A DNA stretch of 64,000 nt from positions 1-64,000 of the forward strand of contig NZ_PQGD01000023.1 in the NCBI RefSeq assembly GCF_002915575.1, given 5' to 3'. Positions 10,429-21,025 of the stretch are shown here, in pieces (the first letter of the stretch is position 1; the number at the start of each line of letters is the position of its first letter). This DNA is from Superficieibacter electus (GTDB lineage: Bacteria > Pseudomonadota > Gammaproteobacteria > Enterobacterales > Enterobacteriaceae). Under the pieces are notes generated by a model. It was not told where the DNA came from, searched no databases, and was given only the letters and a program-made list of their open reading frames with translations. A program made the translations under genes and the position numbers.

Positions 10429-10444
10429 TGTTAGAATACTAACA
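10429..10444 (+). promoter_or_regulatory. DeoR operator O2 / deoP2 -10 region
   Basis: TGTTAGAATACTAACA matches 15 of 16 positions of the DeoR palindrome. It contains a TAGAAT -10 candidate, so DeoR binding would block deoP2. The deoC start codon lies 46 bp downstream. Confidence 0.85.
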
Positions 10445-10490
10445 GACTCGCAAGGTGAATTTTTATACGGCGATGCCGTTGGAGAATCAA

Positions 10491-11270
10491 ATGACCGATT
10501 TAAAAGCAAGCAGCCTGCGCGCACTGAAACTGATGGACCTGACCACCCTGAACGATGACGACACCAATGAAAAAGTGATCGCGCTGTGTCATCAGGCAAA
10601 AACCCCGGTCGGTAATACTGCCGCCATTTGCATCTACCCGCGTTTTATCCCGATTGCGCGTAAGACCCTGAACGCGCAGGGCACGCCGGACATCCGTATT
10701 GCAACCGTGACTAACTTTCCGCATGGCAACGATGATATTGACATCGCGCTGGCAGAAACCCGCGCGGCGATTGCCTACGGCGCGGATGAAGTGGACGTGG
10801 TATTTCCGTACCGTGCGTTGATCGCCGGCAATGAGCAGGTTGGTTTTGATCTGGTGAAAGCCTGTAAAGAGGCCTGCGCGGCGGCACATGTACTGCTTAA
10901 AGTGATCATCGAAACCGGCGAGTTGAAAGAAGAGGCCTTAATTCGTAAAGCCTCCGAAATTTCCATTAACGCCGGTGCGGATTTTATTAAAACGTCGACC
11001 GGTAAAGTGCCGGTAAACGCGACCCCGGAAAGTGCGCGCATCATGCTGGAAGTGATCCGCGACATGGGCGTGGAAAAAACCGTTGGCTTTAAACCGGCGG
11101 GCGGCGTACGCAGCGCGGAAGATGCGCAGCAATTCCTTGCCATCGCCGATGAATTGTTTGGCGCAGACTGGGCCGATCCTCGCCACTACCGCTTTGGCGC
11201 ATCCAGCCTGTTGGCAAGCCTGCTGAAAGCGCTGGGTCACGGCGACGGCAAGAGCGCCAGCAGTTACTAA
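10491..11270 (+). CDS. deoC: deoxyribose-phosphate aldolase DeoC
   Basis: This class I aldolase splits 2-deoxyribose 5-phosphate into acetaldehyde and glyceraldehyde 3-phosphate, the last step of deoxynucleoside use. The 259-residue protein keeps the Schiff-base Lys167 (in FIKTSTGK), the assisting Lys201 (in GFKPAGG) and Asp102. The start at 10491 gives the family length; upstream ATGs in the leader are not conserved. It is the first gene of deoCABD, under DeoR, CytR and CRP. Confidence 0.97.
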   Translation: MTDLKASSLRALKLMDLTTLNDDDTNEKVIALCHQAKTPVGNTAAICIYPRFIPIARKTLNAQGTPDIRIATVTNFPHGNDDIDIALAETRAAIAYGADEVDVVFPYRALIAGNEQVGFDLVKACKEACAAAHVLLKVIIETGELKEEALIRKASEISINAGADFIKTSTGKVPVNATPESARIMLEVIRDMGVEKTVGFKPAGGVRSAEDAQQFLAIADELFGADWADPRHYRFGASSLLASLLKALGHGDGKSASSY

Positions 11271-11275
11271 ACCAG

Positions 11276-11368
11276 GCATGGCCGGATGGCGCTTTGCTTA
11301 TCCGGCTGACAGGCCCGGTTCAGGCCGGATAAGCCGCCAGCTGACATCCGGCAACATGTCCGGTGGTG
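11276..11368. repeat. REP/BIME element between deoC and deoA
   Basis: Two inverted REP units with GCCGGAT-type cores (GGCCGGATGGCGC ... GCTTATCCGGC, and CAGGCCGGATAAGCC) form a BIME-like array in the 150-bp deoC-deoA gap. Such elements stabilise upstream mRNA and can tune operon stoichiometry. Confidence 0.75.
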
Positions 11369-11420
11369 CTGGTGCTTACCGGCCAACCATTGACCTTCTA
11401 CTCTTTTCCCCGGAGGTACC

Positions 11421-12743
11421 TTGTTTCTCGCACAAGAAATTATTCGTAAAAAACGTGATGGTCATGCATTGAGTGACGAAGAGATCCGTTTTTTTATTAA
11501 CGGTATTCGTGATAACACCGTCTCTGAAGGGCAGATTGCCGCCCTGGCGATGACCATTTTCTTCCACGATATGTCTATGCCTGAGCGTGTCTCGCTGACC
11601 ATGGCAATGCGTGATTCAGGTACCGTTCTGGACTGGAAAAGCCTGAATCTGAACGGGCCGATTGTGGACAAACATTCCACCGGCGGCGTAGGCGATGTTA
11701 CCTCGCTGATGCTTGGCCCGATGGTAGCGGCCTGCGGCGGCTACATTCCGATGATTTCCGGGCGCGGCCTCGGTCACACCGGCGGTACGCTCGACAAACT
11801 GGAAGCTATTCCGGGGTTTGATATCTTCCCGGACGACAATCGCTTTCGCGACATTATTAAAGATGTGGGGGTGGCGATTATTGGACAAACCAGCTCGCTT
11901 GCCCCGGCAGACAAACGTTTTTATGCCACCCGCGACATTACCGCAACGGTGGACTCTATCCCGCTGATTACCGGTTCTATTCTTGCCAAAAAACTGGCGG
12001 AAGGTCTGGATGCGCTGGTGATGGATGTGAAGGTGGGCAGTGGCGCGTTTATGCCAACCTATGAGCTTTCAGAGGCGCTTGCTGAAGCGATTGTCGGCGT
12101 TGCCAACGGCGCGGGCGTGCGTACCACGGCGCTGCTGACCGATATGAATCAGGTCCTGGCCTCCAGCGCGGGCAACGCGGTAGAAGTGCGCGAAGCCGTG
12201 CAGTTCCTGACCGGTGAACACCGTAATCCGCGTCTGTTCGACGTCACGATGGCGCTATGCGTTGAGATGCTCATCTCCGGTAAACTGGCTCAGGACGACG
12301 CTGAGGCACGCACGAAGTTGCAGGCAGTACTGGATAACGGCAAAGCGGCGGAAATTTTTGGCCGGATGGTTGCCGCGCAAAAAGGGCCAGCTGACTTTGT
12401 GGAAAACTACGCTAAATATCTGCCGACAGCGATGCTCAGCAAAGCGGTCTATGCCGACACCGAGGGTTTTGTCAGCGCGATGGATACCCGGGCGCTGGGC
12501 ATGGCGGTGGTGTCGATGGGCGGTGGTCGCCGTCAGGCATCGGACACCATTGATTACAGCGTCGGCTTTACCGATATGGCCCGTCTGGGCGACAGCGTTG
12601 ACGGCCAACGTCCGCTGGCAGTCGTTCACGCTAAAGATGAAGCCAGCTGGCAGGAAGCGGCGAAAGCGGTGAAAGCGGCAATTATCCTTGACGATAAAGC
12701 CCCGAAAAACACACCGACGGTCTATCGTCGTATCACTGAATAG
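11421..12743 (+). CDS. deoA: thymidine phosphorylase DeoA
   Basis: The 440-residue enzyme phosphorolyses thymidine and deoxyuridine to the base and 2-deoxyribose 1-phosphate. It carries the phosphate and substrate motif KHSTGGVGD at 84-92 and the family signature [16 protein letters not shown] at 113-128. The start codon is TTG at 11421 after GGAGG, as in E. coli. It is the second gene of the deo operon; deoB follows. Confidence 0.97.
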   Translation: MFLAQEIIRKKRDGHALSDEEIRFFINGIRDNTVSEGQIAALAMTIFFHDMSMPERVSLTMAMRDSGTVLDWKSLNLNGPIVDKHSTGGVGDVTSLMLGPMVAACGGYIPMISGRGLGHTGGTLDKLEAIPGFDIFPDDNRFRDIIKDVGVAIIGQTSSLAPADKRFYATRDITATVDSIPLITGSILAKKLAEGLDALVMDVKVGSGAFMPTYELSEALAEAIVGVANGAGVRTTALLTDMNQVLASSAGNAVEVREAVQFLTGEHRNPRLFDVTMALCVEMLISGKLAQDDAEARTKLQAVLDNGKAAEIFGRMVAAQKGPADFVENYAKYLPTAMLSKAVYADTEGFVSAMDTRALGMAVVSMGGGRRQASDTIDYSVGFTDMARLGDSVDGQRPLAVVHAKDEASWQEAAKAVKAAIILDDKAPKNTPTVYRRITE

Positions 12744-12754
12744 CAGTATACTGA

Positions 12755-14017
<1,263 letters not shown>

Positions 14018-14021
14018 TGCA

Positions 14022-14100
14022 AAGCCCGGCGGCGCAAGCTTACCGGGTCTGACAAGCTGTAGGCCGGGTAAGGCGTAGCCGCCACCCGGCATTATCACGT
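14022..14100. repeat. REP/BIME element between deoB and deoD
   Basis: Paired inverted REP-like units (CCCGGCGGCGCAAGCTTACCGGG and GGCCGGGTAAGGCG...CGCCACCCGGC) occupy the deoB-deoD gap. They are similar in position and type to the unit between deoC and deoA. Confidence 0.7.
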
Positions 14101-14149
14101 CCGGGGTCGACGCTTCCCCAACGAATCCATAATGAATAAGGACTTAAAA

Positions 14150-14869
14150 ATGGCTACTCCTCACATTAATGCAGAAATGGGTGATTTCGCTGACGTCGTA
14201 TTGATGCCGGGCGACCCGCTGCGCGCAAAGCATATCGCTGAAACCTTTCTCGAAGACGTACGTGAAGTGAACAACGTGCGTGGCATGCTGGGTTTTACCG
14301 GCACGTACAAAGGCCGCAAGATCTCCGTTATGGGGCACGGGATGGGCATTCCATCTTGCTCTATCTATACCAAAGAGCTGATCACCGACTTCGGTGTGAA
14401 AAAAATTATCCGCGTCGGCTCCTGCGGCGCGGTGCGTGCCGACGTGAAACTGCGTGACGTGGTCATCGGCATGGGGGCCTGTACCGACTCCAAAGTAAAC
14501 CGTTTGCGTTTTAAAGATCATGACTTCGCGGCAATTGCCGATTTCGGCATGGTACGTGACGCGGTTGATGCGGCGAAAGCACTGGGCGTTGACGCGCGTG
14601 TGGGCAATATCTTTTCCGCCGACCTGTTCTACACCCCGGACCCGTCCATGTTCGACGTGATGGAAAAATACGGCATTCTGGGTGTGGAAATGGAAGCGGC
14701 AGGCATCTATGGCGTGGCGGCAGAGTTTGGGGCCAAAGCGCTGACCATCTGCACCGTTTCTGACCATATCCGCACGCATGAACAGACAACGGCGGCTGAG
14801 CGTCAGACGACGTTCAACGACATGATTAAAATCGCGCTGGAATCGGTACTGCTGGGCGATAAGGCGTAA
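14150..14869 (+). CDS. deoD: purine nucleoside phosphorylase DeoD
   Basis: The 239-residue hexameric phosphorylase cleaves purine (deoxy)ribonucleosides to base and (deoxy)ribose 1-phosphate. It shows the phosphate loop MPGDPLRAK near 19-27, the ribose-binding VEMEAAGIY, and the catalytic aspartate in CTVSDH. The start at 14150 follows AAGGAC; an ATG at 14132 is six codons upstream and outside the family start. It is the last gene of deoCABD. Confidence 0.97.
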   Translation: MATPHINAEMGDFADVVLMPGDPLRAKHIAETFLEDVREVNNVRGMLGFTGTYKGRKISVMGHGMGIPSCSIYTKELITDFGVKKIIRVGSCGAVRADVKLRDVVIGMGACTDSKVNRLRFKDHDFAAIADFGMVRDAVDAAKALGVDARVGNIFSADLFYTPDPSMFDVMEKYGILGVEMEAAGIYGVAAEFGAKALTICTVSDHIRTHEQTTAAERQTTFNDMIKIALESVLLGDKA

Positions 14870-14981
14870 GTGTTTAACTCAGTTTACTGACAAACATTAT
14901 ACCGTGGCGTTACGCGTGGCGGCGCTTCGCTTGCACAGGTCTGCGGGTTACGCTTAACGTATTGATATTAAAAATTTGTTT

Positions 14982-15017
14982 GCCGGATAAGGTGTTAGCC
15001 GCTATCCGGCTTTTTTT
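14982..15017 (+). terminator. deo operon terminator (REP-like hairpin)
   Basis: GCCGGATAA ... TATCCGGC forms a hairpin followed by seven T. It lies 110 bp after deoD and just before the 3' end of the convergent lplA, and has a REP-type core. Confidence 0.7.
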
Positions 15018-15035
15018 CGCAGAAAGGAAAGGCTG

Positions 15036-16052
15036 TCACCTCACTGCGCGTACCATCCATGCCGACAGCTCCCGCAGTTCTTTTTCCTGCTCCGGGAAAT
15101 CGACCTGCAGAGCATCGCATTCCTGCTGTAGCATATCGGCGCGATACAGGCAGCCTTGCAGGCGGCCCGCCAGCGCCTCCAGCGGCGCAGGGTTCAGGCT
15201 ATCGGTAAATACCTGTGCACGGGTAATATGCCCCTTCTCGACGTCAAAATGCAGCTCCACGCCACCCCACGTAAAACGCTCGTCAAGCAGATGCGAAAAC
15301 GCCGGAGCCTGACCGAAGTTCCACTCCCAACTACTTTGGCGGGCAAAGGTTTCGGCAAAATTAGGCAGATCCGGCATGTTCTGCGGCGAGATGATCTCAG
15401 CTTCAACGCGTTCGCCAAAGTGGTTAAAAAAGGCGTCAATGACAGCATTGCATATTTGTTGATGGGTAATCCCTGGTAATAATTCCACGAGGTTGGCGAC
15501 CCGACCGCGAACGGAAGTAATGCCTTTGGCTGCCAGTTTCTTTTTATCCGGATTTAAATAATTCGCCAGACGGCTAAGATCGGCATTGAGTAGCAGGGTA
15601 CCATGGTGAAAACCGCGATCTTTAGTTTCGCGATAGGCCGAGCCGGATACTTTACGATCGCCTTCAGCGGTTTTTACCACCAGATCATTACGCCCGGAGG
15701 CTTCTGCCATAACGCCAAGCGCGTTTAACGCATTGAGTACAATAGAGGTTGAAACCGTTTTATCATACTCCGGTTTGCCGGCCATAAAGGTAAAGCAGGT
15801 GTTGCCGAGATCGTGAAATACCGCGCCGCCGCCGCTACTGCGTCGCGCCAGACGTACATTATCGTCTTCCATCCGGCGGGTATTGCACTCTTTCCATGGA
15901 TTTTGCGCCCGGCCAATGACCACTGTGTCGGCATTGCGCCACAGAAACAACACGCGCTGAGTGGCTGGCATCTGGCGAAAAATAGAGTCCTCAACGGCCA
16001 GGTTAAACCAGGGGTCGTGTGAGTCAGAAAGAAGCAGGCGTAACGTCGACAT
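15036..16052 (-). CDS. lplA: lipoate-protein ligase A LplA
   Basis: LplA activates free lipoate with ATP and attaches it to the lipoyl domains of 2-oxoacid dehydrogenases and glycine cleavage H protein. The 338-residue protein has the lipoyl-AMP binding segment [12 protein letters not shown], the KVSGSA lysine and the HHGTLL motif. The start at 16052 (MSTLRLLL) fits the family; the frame runs to 16085. In E. coli it is the second gene after smp (ytjB), but here smp is absent and lplA lies directly opposite serB. Confidence 0.95.
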   Translation of the reverse strand: MSTLRLLLSDSHDPWFNLAVEDSIFRQMPATQRVLFLWRNADTVVIGRAQNPWKECNTRRMEDDNVRLARRSSGGGAVFHDLGNTCFTFMAGKPEYDKTVSTSIVLNALNALGVMAEASGRNDLVVKTAEGDRKVSGSAYRETKDRGFHHGTLLLNADLSRLANYLNPDKKKLAAKGITSVRGRVANLVELLPGITHQQICNAVIDAFFNHFGERVEAEIISPQNMPDLPNFAETFARQSSWEWNFGQAPAFSHLLDERFTWGGVELHFDVEKGHITRAQVFTDSLNPAPLEALAGRLQGCLYRADMLQQECDALQVDFPEQEKELRELSAWMVRAVR

Positions 16053-16187
16053 TAAAATATCCTTTTTATCACCGCTTTGCGGCAAATGAGCGCCAAATTG
16101 CGGAAAATTGTGTTTTCTATATTGCCAGAAGCGCTATTGTCGCGGTAGCCTCATGCGTCGTTTTAGCCCTGATATACAGGAGTTGTA

Positions 16188-17156
16188 ATGCCCAACATTA
16201 CCTGGTGCGATCTGCCCGATGATGTGTCTTTATGGCCTGGTTTACCCCTCTCACTGAGTGGTGATGAGGTGATGCCGCTGGATTATCATGCAGGCCGTAG
16301 CGGCTGGCTGCTGTATGGTCGTCACCTGGACAAGCAACGCTTAACTCAGTATCAGCGTAAACTGGGCGCGGCAATGGTGATCGTTACCGCATGGTGTGTG
16401 GAGGATTATCAGGTCATTCGGCTGGCCGGATCGCTGACTGCTCGCGCTACGCGTCTGGCGCACGATGCAAATCTGGACGTTGCGCCGCTGGGGAAAATTC
16501 CCCATTTGCGTACGCCGGGCCTGCTGGTAATGGATATGGACTCTACCGCCATCCAAATCGAATGTATTGATGAAATCGCCAGACTGGCTGGCACCGGTGA
16601 AATGGTAGCGGAAGTGACCGAGCGTGCAATGCGCGGCGAGCTGGATTTTACTGCCAGCCTGCGCAGTCGTGTGGCGACCTTAAAAGGCGCTGACGCTAAT
16701 ATCCTGCATCAGGTTCGCGAAAACTTGCCGCTAATGCCGGGCTTAACCCAACTGGTGCTTAAACTGGAATCACTGGGCTGGAAGGTGGCAATTGCTTCTG
16801 GTGGCTTCACATTTTTTGCTGAATACCTGCGTGATAAACTTCGTTTGTCGGCGGCGGTCGCCAACGAGCTGGAAATGCGGGACGGCAAATTCACTGGCAA
16901 TGTGGTTGGTGACATCGTCGATGCGCAATATAAAGCCATGACGCTGGTGCGTCTGGCGGAAGAGTATGGCATTCCCCATGCGCAAACCGTTGCCATTGGC
17001 GATGGAGCAAACGACCTGCCGATGATTAAAACCGCAGGGCTGGGCATTGCCTATCATGCGAAACCAAAAGTTAATGAAAAGACGGAAGTGACTATCCGTC
17101 ATGCTGACCTGATGGGCGTGTTTTGCATCCTGTCCGGCAGCCTGAACCAAAAGTAG
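16188..17156 (+). CDS. serB: phosphoserine phosphatase SerB
   Basis: This 322-residue enzyme performs the last step of serine synthesis (phosphoserine to serine). An ACT-like N-terminal region (about 1-105) is followed by a HAD phosphatase with DMDSTAIQIE (nucleophile near residue 117), the motif II serine in ASGG, and motif IV GDGANDLPM. The start at 16188 follows AGGAG by 6 bp. radA begins 9 bp after the stop, so the two are co-transcribed. Confidence 0.97.
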   Translation: MPNITWCDLPDDVSLWPGLPLSLSGDEVMPLDYHAGRSGWLLYGRHLDKQRLTQYQRKLGAAMVIVTAWCVEDYQVIRLAGSLTARATRLAHDANLDVAPLGKIPHLRTPGLLVMDMDSTAIQIECIDEIARLAGTGEMVAEVTERAMRGELDFTASLRSRVATLKGADANILHQVRENLPLMPGLTQLVLKLESLGWKVAIASGGFTFFAEYLRDKLRLSAAVANELEMRDGKFTGNVVGDIVDAQYKAMTLVRLAEEYGIPHAQTVAIGDGANDLPMIKTAGLGIAYHAKPKVNEKTEVTIRHADLMGVFCILSGSLNQK

Positions 17157-17165
17157 AGGTAAAAC

Positions 17166-18548
17166 GTGGCGAAAGCTCCAAAACGCGCATTTGTCTGTAA
17201 TGAATGTGGTGCGGATTATCCGCGCTGGCAGGGGCAGTGCAGCGCCTGCCATGCCTGGAACACCATCACCGAAGTGCGTGTTGCGGCATCGCCCACGGTA
17301 GCACGTAATGAAAAACTGAGCGGCTATGCCGGAAGCGCGGGCGTATCGAAAGTCCAGAAACTGTCTGACATCAGCCTTGAGGCGCTGCCACGCTTCTCCA
17401 CCGGTTTTAAAGAATTCGACCGTGTTCTCGGCGGCGGTGTGGTACCAGGTAGCGCGATCCTGATTGGTGGTAATCCCGGTGCAGGTAAATCGACGCTACT
17501 GCTGCAAACCCTGTGCAGACTGGCGGAACAGATGAAAACGCTGTACGTCACCGGGGAAGAATCCCTCCAGCAGGTTGCCATGCGTGCGCATCGTCTGGGG
17601 CTGCCGACCGCCAATCTGAACATGCTGTCGGAAACCAGCATTGAGCAGATCTGCATGATTGCCGATGAAGAGCAGCCAAAGTTGATGGTTATCGACTCCA
17701 TCCAGGTGATGCATATGGCGGACATTCAGTCGTCGCCGGGCAGCGTGGCGCAGGTACGTGAAACCGCCGCCTACTTAACGCGCTTCGCCAAAACGCGCGG
17801 TGTGGCAATTGTGATGGTCGGCCACGTGACCAAAGACGGCTCGCTGGCCGGGCCAAAAGTGCTGGAGCACTGCATTGACTGCTCGGTGCTACTGGACGGT
17901 GACGCCGATTCGCGCTTCCGCACCCTGCGCAGCCATAAAAACCGCTTCGGCGCGGTGAACGAACTTGGCGTTTTCGCCATGACCGAACAAGGGCTGCGTG
18001 AAGTCAGCAACCCATCCGCTATCTTCCTCAGCCGTGGCGATGAGGTCACTTCAGGCAGTTCGGTGATGGTGGTCTGGGAAGGAACGCGTCCGCTGCTGGT
18101 AGAGATTCAGGCACTGGTCGATCATTCGATGATGGCGAACCCGCGTCGGGTGGCGGTAGGGCTGGAGCAAAACCGTCTGGCGATCCTGCTGGCGGTATTG
18201 CATCGTCACGGCGGGCTACAGATGTCCGATCAGGATGTGTTTGTTAACGTGGTGGGCGGCGTGAAAGTCACCGAGACCAGCGCGGACTTAGCTTTACTGC
18301 TGGCCATGGTTTCCAGCCTGCGCGATCGCCCGCTACCGCAGGATCTGGTCGTCTTTGGCGAAGTGGGGCTGGCGGGCGAAATCCGCCCGGTACCGAGCGG
18401 CCAGGAGCGTATCTCTGAAGCAGCAAAACATGGCTTCAAACGCGCCATTGTACCTGCCGCTAATGTGCCGAAAAAAGTTCCGGAAGGCATGCAGGTATTC
18501 GGCGTGAAAAAACTTGCCGATGCGCTGGGTGTCTTTGACGATTTATAA
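17166..18548 (+). CDS. radA: branch-migrating recombination ATPase RadA
   Basis: The 460-residue protein has a C4 zinc finger (C11, C14, C25, C28), a RecA-like ATPase with Walker A GGNPGAGKST at 101-110, the RadA-specific KNRFG motif, and a C-terminal Lon-protease-like domain that lacks the Ser-Lys dyad in this family. RadA drives branch migration of recombination intermediates. It starts with GTG at 17166 after AGAGG. nadR follows 78 bp later. Confidence 0.96.
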   Translation: MAKAPKRAFVCNECGADYPRWQGQCSACHAWNTITEVRVAASPTVARNEKLSGYAGSAGVSKVQKLSDISLEALPRFSTGFKEFDRVLGGGVVPGSAILIGGNPGAGKSTLLLQTLCRLAEQMKTLYVTGEESLQQVAMRAHRLGLPTANLNMLSETSIEQICMIADEEQPKLMVIDSIQVMHMADIQSSPGSVAQVRETAAYLTRFAKTRGVAIVMVGHVTKDGSLAGPKVLEHCIDCSVLLDGDADSRFRTLRSHKNRFGAVNELGVFAMTEQGLREVSNPSAIFLSRGDEVTSGSSVMVVWEGTRPLLVEIQALVDHSMMANPRRVAVGLEQNRLAILLAVLHRHGGLQMSDQDVFVNVVGGVKVTETSADLALLLAMVSSLRDRPLPQDLVVFGEVGLAGEIRPVPSGQERISEAAKHGFKRAIVPAANVPKKVPEGMQVFGVKKLADALGVFDDL

Positions 18549-18626
18549 CCTTACCCGTCATACTTCACCTCTCAGGGCCCGGCTGGCATTATGCCATCGG
18601 GCAGTTTCCCGTAGCAGGAGGCTCTT

Positions 18627-19859
18627 TTGTCATCATTCGACTACCTAAAAACCGCAATCAAACAAAAAGGCTGCACGTTACAGCAGGTGGCGGACGCCAG
18701 CGGTATGACCAAAGGCTATTTAAGCCAGCTTCTGAACGCCAAGATCAAAAGTCCCAGCGCGCAGAAACTGGAAGCGCTGCATCGCTTCCTCGGGCTTGAG
18801 TTTCCGCGTAAACAAAAGAGCGTTGGTGTGGTGTTCGGTAAATTCTATCCGTTGCATACCGGGCATATCTACCTTATCCAGCGCGCCTGTAGCCAGGTCG
18901 ATGAGTTGCATATCATCATGGGCTACGACGAGACGCGCGACCGTCAGTTATTCGAAGCCAGTGCGATGTCACAGCAGCCGACGATATCCGATCGCCTGCG
19001 CTGGCTGCTTCAGACTTTTAAATACCAGAAGAACATTCGTATTCATGCTTTCAATGAAGAGGGAATGGAGCCTTACCCGCACGGCTGGGATGTCTGGAGC
19101 CGGGGCATTAGTACCTTTATGGAAGAAAAGGGGATTCAGCCGAACTGGATTTACACCTCTGAAGAGGTGGATGCGGCCCAGTACCCGCAACATCTCGGTA
19201 TTGAGGCGGTACTAATCGACCCTAAACGCACCTTTATGAATATTAGCGGGGGGCAAATTCGCGCCAATCCCTTCCGCTACTGGGAATATATCCCGACCGA
19301 AGTGAAACCGTTCTTTGTGCGAACTATCGCGGTGCTGGGCGGTGAATCAAGCGGCAAATCGACGCTGGTCAATAAGCTGGCTAACATCTTCAATACCACC
19401 AGCGCCTGGGAGTACGGACGTGACTACGTATTCTCGCACCTGGGCGGCGACGAGATGGCGCTGCAGTATTCTGATTACGATAAAATTGCGTTGGGTCAGG
19501 CGCAATATATTGATTTTGCAGTAAAGTATGCCAACAAAGTTGCGTTTATCGATACGGATTTTGTGACCACTCAGGCGTTTTGTAAAAAATACGAAGGCCG
19601 TGAGCACCCCTTTGTTCAGGCGCTGATTGATGAGTATCGCTTTGACCTGGTGATCCTGCTGGAAAATAATACTCCATGGGTGGCCGACGGTTTGCGTAGC
19701 CTCGGCAGTTCGGTGGATCGCAAAGAGTTCCAGCGCCTGCTGGTGGCGATGCTGGAAGACAATAATATCGGTTTCGTTCATGTGGAAGAGCCGGACTACG
19801 ATTCGCGTTTCTTGCGTTGTGTGGAACTGGTGAAGCAACTTATGGGTGAAGCCGGTTAA
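18627..19859 (+). CDS. nadR: NAD repressor / NMN adenylyltransferase / NR kinase NadR
   Basis: This trifunctional regulator has 410 residues. An N-terminal helix-turn-helix (about 18-40) represses NAD biosynthesis genes. A nucleotidyltransferase core has GKFYPLHTGH at 71-80. A C-terminal nicotinamide riboside kinase carries the Walker A GGESSGKST near 235. The start is TTG at 18627 after AGGAGG. In E. coli the next gene is the convergent ettA; here a 12.8-kb capsule island separates them. Confidence 0.96.
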   Translation: MSSFDYLKTAIKQKGCTLQQVADASGMTKGYLSQLLNAKIKSPSAQKLEALHRFLGLEFPRKQKSVGVVFGKFYPLHTGHIYLIQRACSQVDELHIIMGYDETRDRQLFEASAMSQQPTISDRLRWLLQTFKYQKNIRIHAFNEEGMEPYPHGWDVWSRGISTFMEEKGIQPNWIYTSEEVDAAQYPQHLGIEAVLIDPKRTFMNISGGQIRANPFRYWEYIPTEVKPFFVRTIAVLGGESSGKSTLVNKLANIFNTTSAWEYGRDYVFSHLGGDEMALQYSDYDKIALGQAQYIDFAVKYANKVAFIDTDFVTTQAFCKKYEGREHPFVQALIDEYRFDLVILLENNTPWVADGLRSLGSSVDRKEFQRLLVAMLEDNNIGFVHVEEPDYDSRFLRCVELVKQLMGEAG

Positions 19860-19865
19860 AATGGC

Positions 19866-19896
19866 GGCGGCAGGTAAGAGATAATTAACTGCCGCC
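19866..19896. terminator. hairpin after nadR
   Basis: An inverted repeat, GGCGGCAG ... CTGCCGCC, with a 15-base loop lies 7 bp after the nadR stop, at the left edge of the capsule island. There is no clean T run, so termination is uncertain. Confidence 0.4.
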
Positions 19897-20184
19897 AATC
19901 ATTTCTATTATTGTTATAAAAAATAAATATACATAATAACAATCTTTATTAAAGATATATTGATGCCATAGATTTAAGTTAAACTAATTTTATTCTTTAG
20001 TTTATATTGAAAGATTGTAATAGGAAGTTTCCCTTTTTAGGTCTAAATTACTCATGTTGGGGTATTCCTCATTTATATACATCAAGGGAATGATGTACAT
20101 TTATTAATTGCGATGAAAAATGGAATTCATGCGCAATCTCTCTCATTCCCCCCTGGTTTCATCCCTCACACACCCTTACTCATT

Positions 20185-20224
20185 ACCGGCACTCTGGCAG
20201 CCTGAAGCCAGGGGCGGTAGCGTG
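20185..20224 (+). promoter_or_regulatory. JUMPstart element with ops site (RfaH)
   Basis: The 3' half (AAGCCAGGGGCGGTAGCGTG, ending 20224) is identical to the JUMPstart consensus, and the 5' half keeps the CTCTGGCAGC core. The ops core GGCGGTAG is at 20213-20220. RfaH is recruited at ops to suppress termination and aid translation of long polysaccharide operons. It lies 25 bp before the kpsM ATG, which decides that start, and predicts RfaH-dependent read-through into the AT-rich region. Confidence 0.9.
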
Positions 20225-20248
20225 CCTGATTCAACTATCGGATACACC

Positions 20249-21025
20249 ATGGCCAGAAGTGGTATTGAAGTTCAACGAGCTGCCGTTAGCGCGCTCTTCC
20301 TGCGTGAAATTAAGACCCGATTTGGGAAATATCGCTTAGGTTATTTTTGGGCGGTACTGGAACCGGCCGCGCATATGCTGGTGATGCTGGCGGTATTTGG
20401 TTTTATTATGCACCGCACAATGCCGGACATCTCTTTCCCGGTATTTCTTATCAACGGCATCATCCCGTATTTCCTTTTCAGTAATATTACTACCCGTTCA
20501 ATAGGTGCCATCGAAGCAAACCAGGGGCTATTCAACTATCGACCGGTAAGGCCGGTGGACACCATCATTGCCCGCGCACTGCTCGAAAGCCTGATTTACG
20601 GCTGCGTTTATATCGTACTTATGGCAATTGTCGGCTTTGCCGGTGAAACATTTGCGGTGACCCGTCTGGTGACGCTGATACTCACCTGGCTGCTACTGGT
20701 GATTTTTTCCTGCGGCGTGGGGCTTATTTTTATGGTGATTGGCAATGCTTTCCCGGAGACGGAGAAGTTTTTACCGATCCTGATTAAACCGCTCTACTTT
20801 ATCTCCTGCATTATGTTTCCGCTGCACGCGATACCGCGCGACTACTGGCCGTATCTGCTGTGGAACCCCATCGTTCATATTGTTGAGCTGAGCCGCGAGT
20901 GCGTGGTAGCGAACTACGTCAGCGAGGGCGTTAATCTGCCCTACCTGGCATTTTGCACGCTGCTGGTATTGTTTCTGGGACTGGCGGTTTATCGCCGCAA
21001 TGAAGAGGCGATGCTGACATCATGA
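20249..21025 (+). CDS. kpsM: capsule ABC transporter permease KpsM
   Basis: This 258-residue inner-membrane permease of the ABC-2 type is the transmembrane half of the KpsMT exporter of lipid-linked capsule. About six hydrophobic segments are visible. Family stretches such as FLREIKTRFGKYRLGYFWA, SIGAIEANQGLFNYRPV and ISCIMFPLHAIP match E. coli group 2 KpsM. The start at 20249 (MARSGIEVQ) gives the exact family length; the frame is open to 20120, but the JUMPstart element lies in that part. The ribosome binding site is weak, consistent with RfaH help. The 3' end overlaps kpsT by 4 bp. Confidence 0.93.
   Translation: MARSGIEVQRAAVSALFLREIKTRFGKYRLGYFWAVLEPAAHMLVMLAVFGFIMHRTMPDISFPVFLINGIIPYFLFSNITTRSIGAIEANQGLFNYRPVRPVDTIIARALLESLIYGCVYIVLMAIVGFAGETFAVTRLVTLILTWLLLVIFSCGVGLIFMVIGNAFPETEKFLPILIKPLYFISCIMFPLHAIPRDYWPYLLWNPIVHIVELSRECVVANYVSEGVNLPYLAFCTLLVLFLGLAVYRRNEEAMLTS

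Larger units (their letters stand above)
19860..20248. other. nadR-kpsM intergenic region and capsule leader
   Basis: A very AT-rich stretch (about 19900-20120) follows nadR and changes to ordinary composition near 20130. It ends in a JUMPstart element and the kpsM start. It should hold the promoter of the kpsM transcript, but no single -35/-10 pair stands out by eye. No integrase, insertion sequence or direct repeat was seen at this island edge. Confidence 0.6.

Noticed and set aside
20120-20248. N-terminal extension of kpsM
   Set aside because: It contains the JUMPstart/ops element, lacks a good ribosome binding site, and is not part of the 258-residue KpsM family protein.
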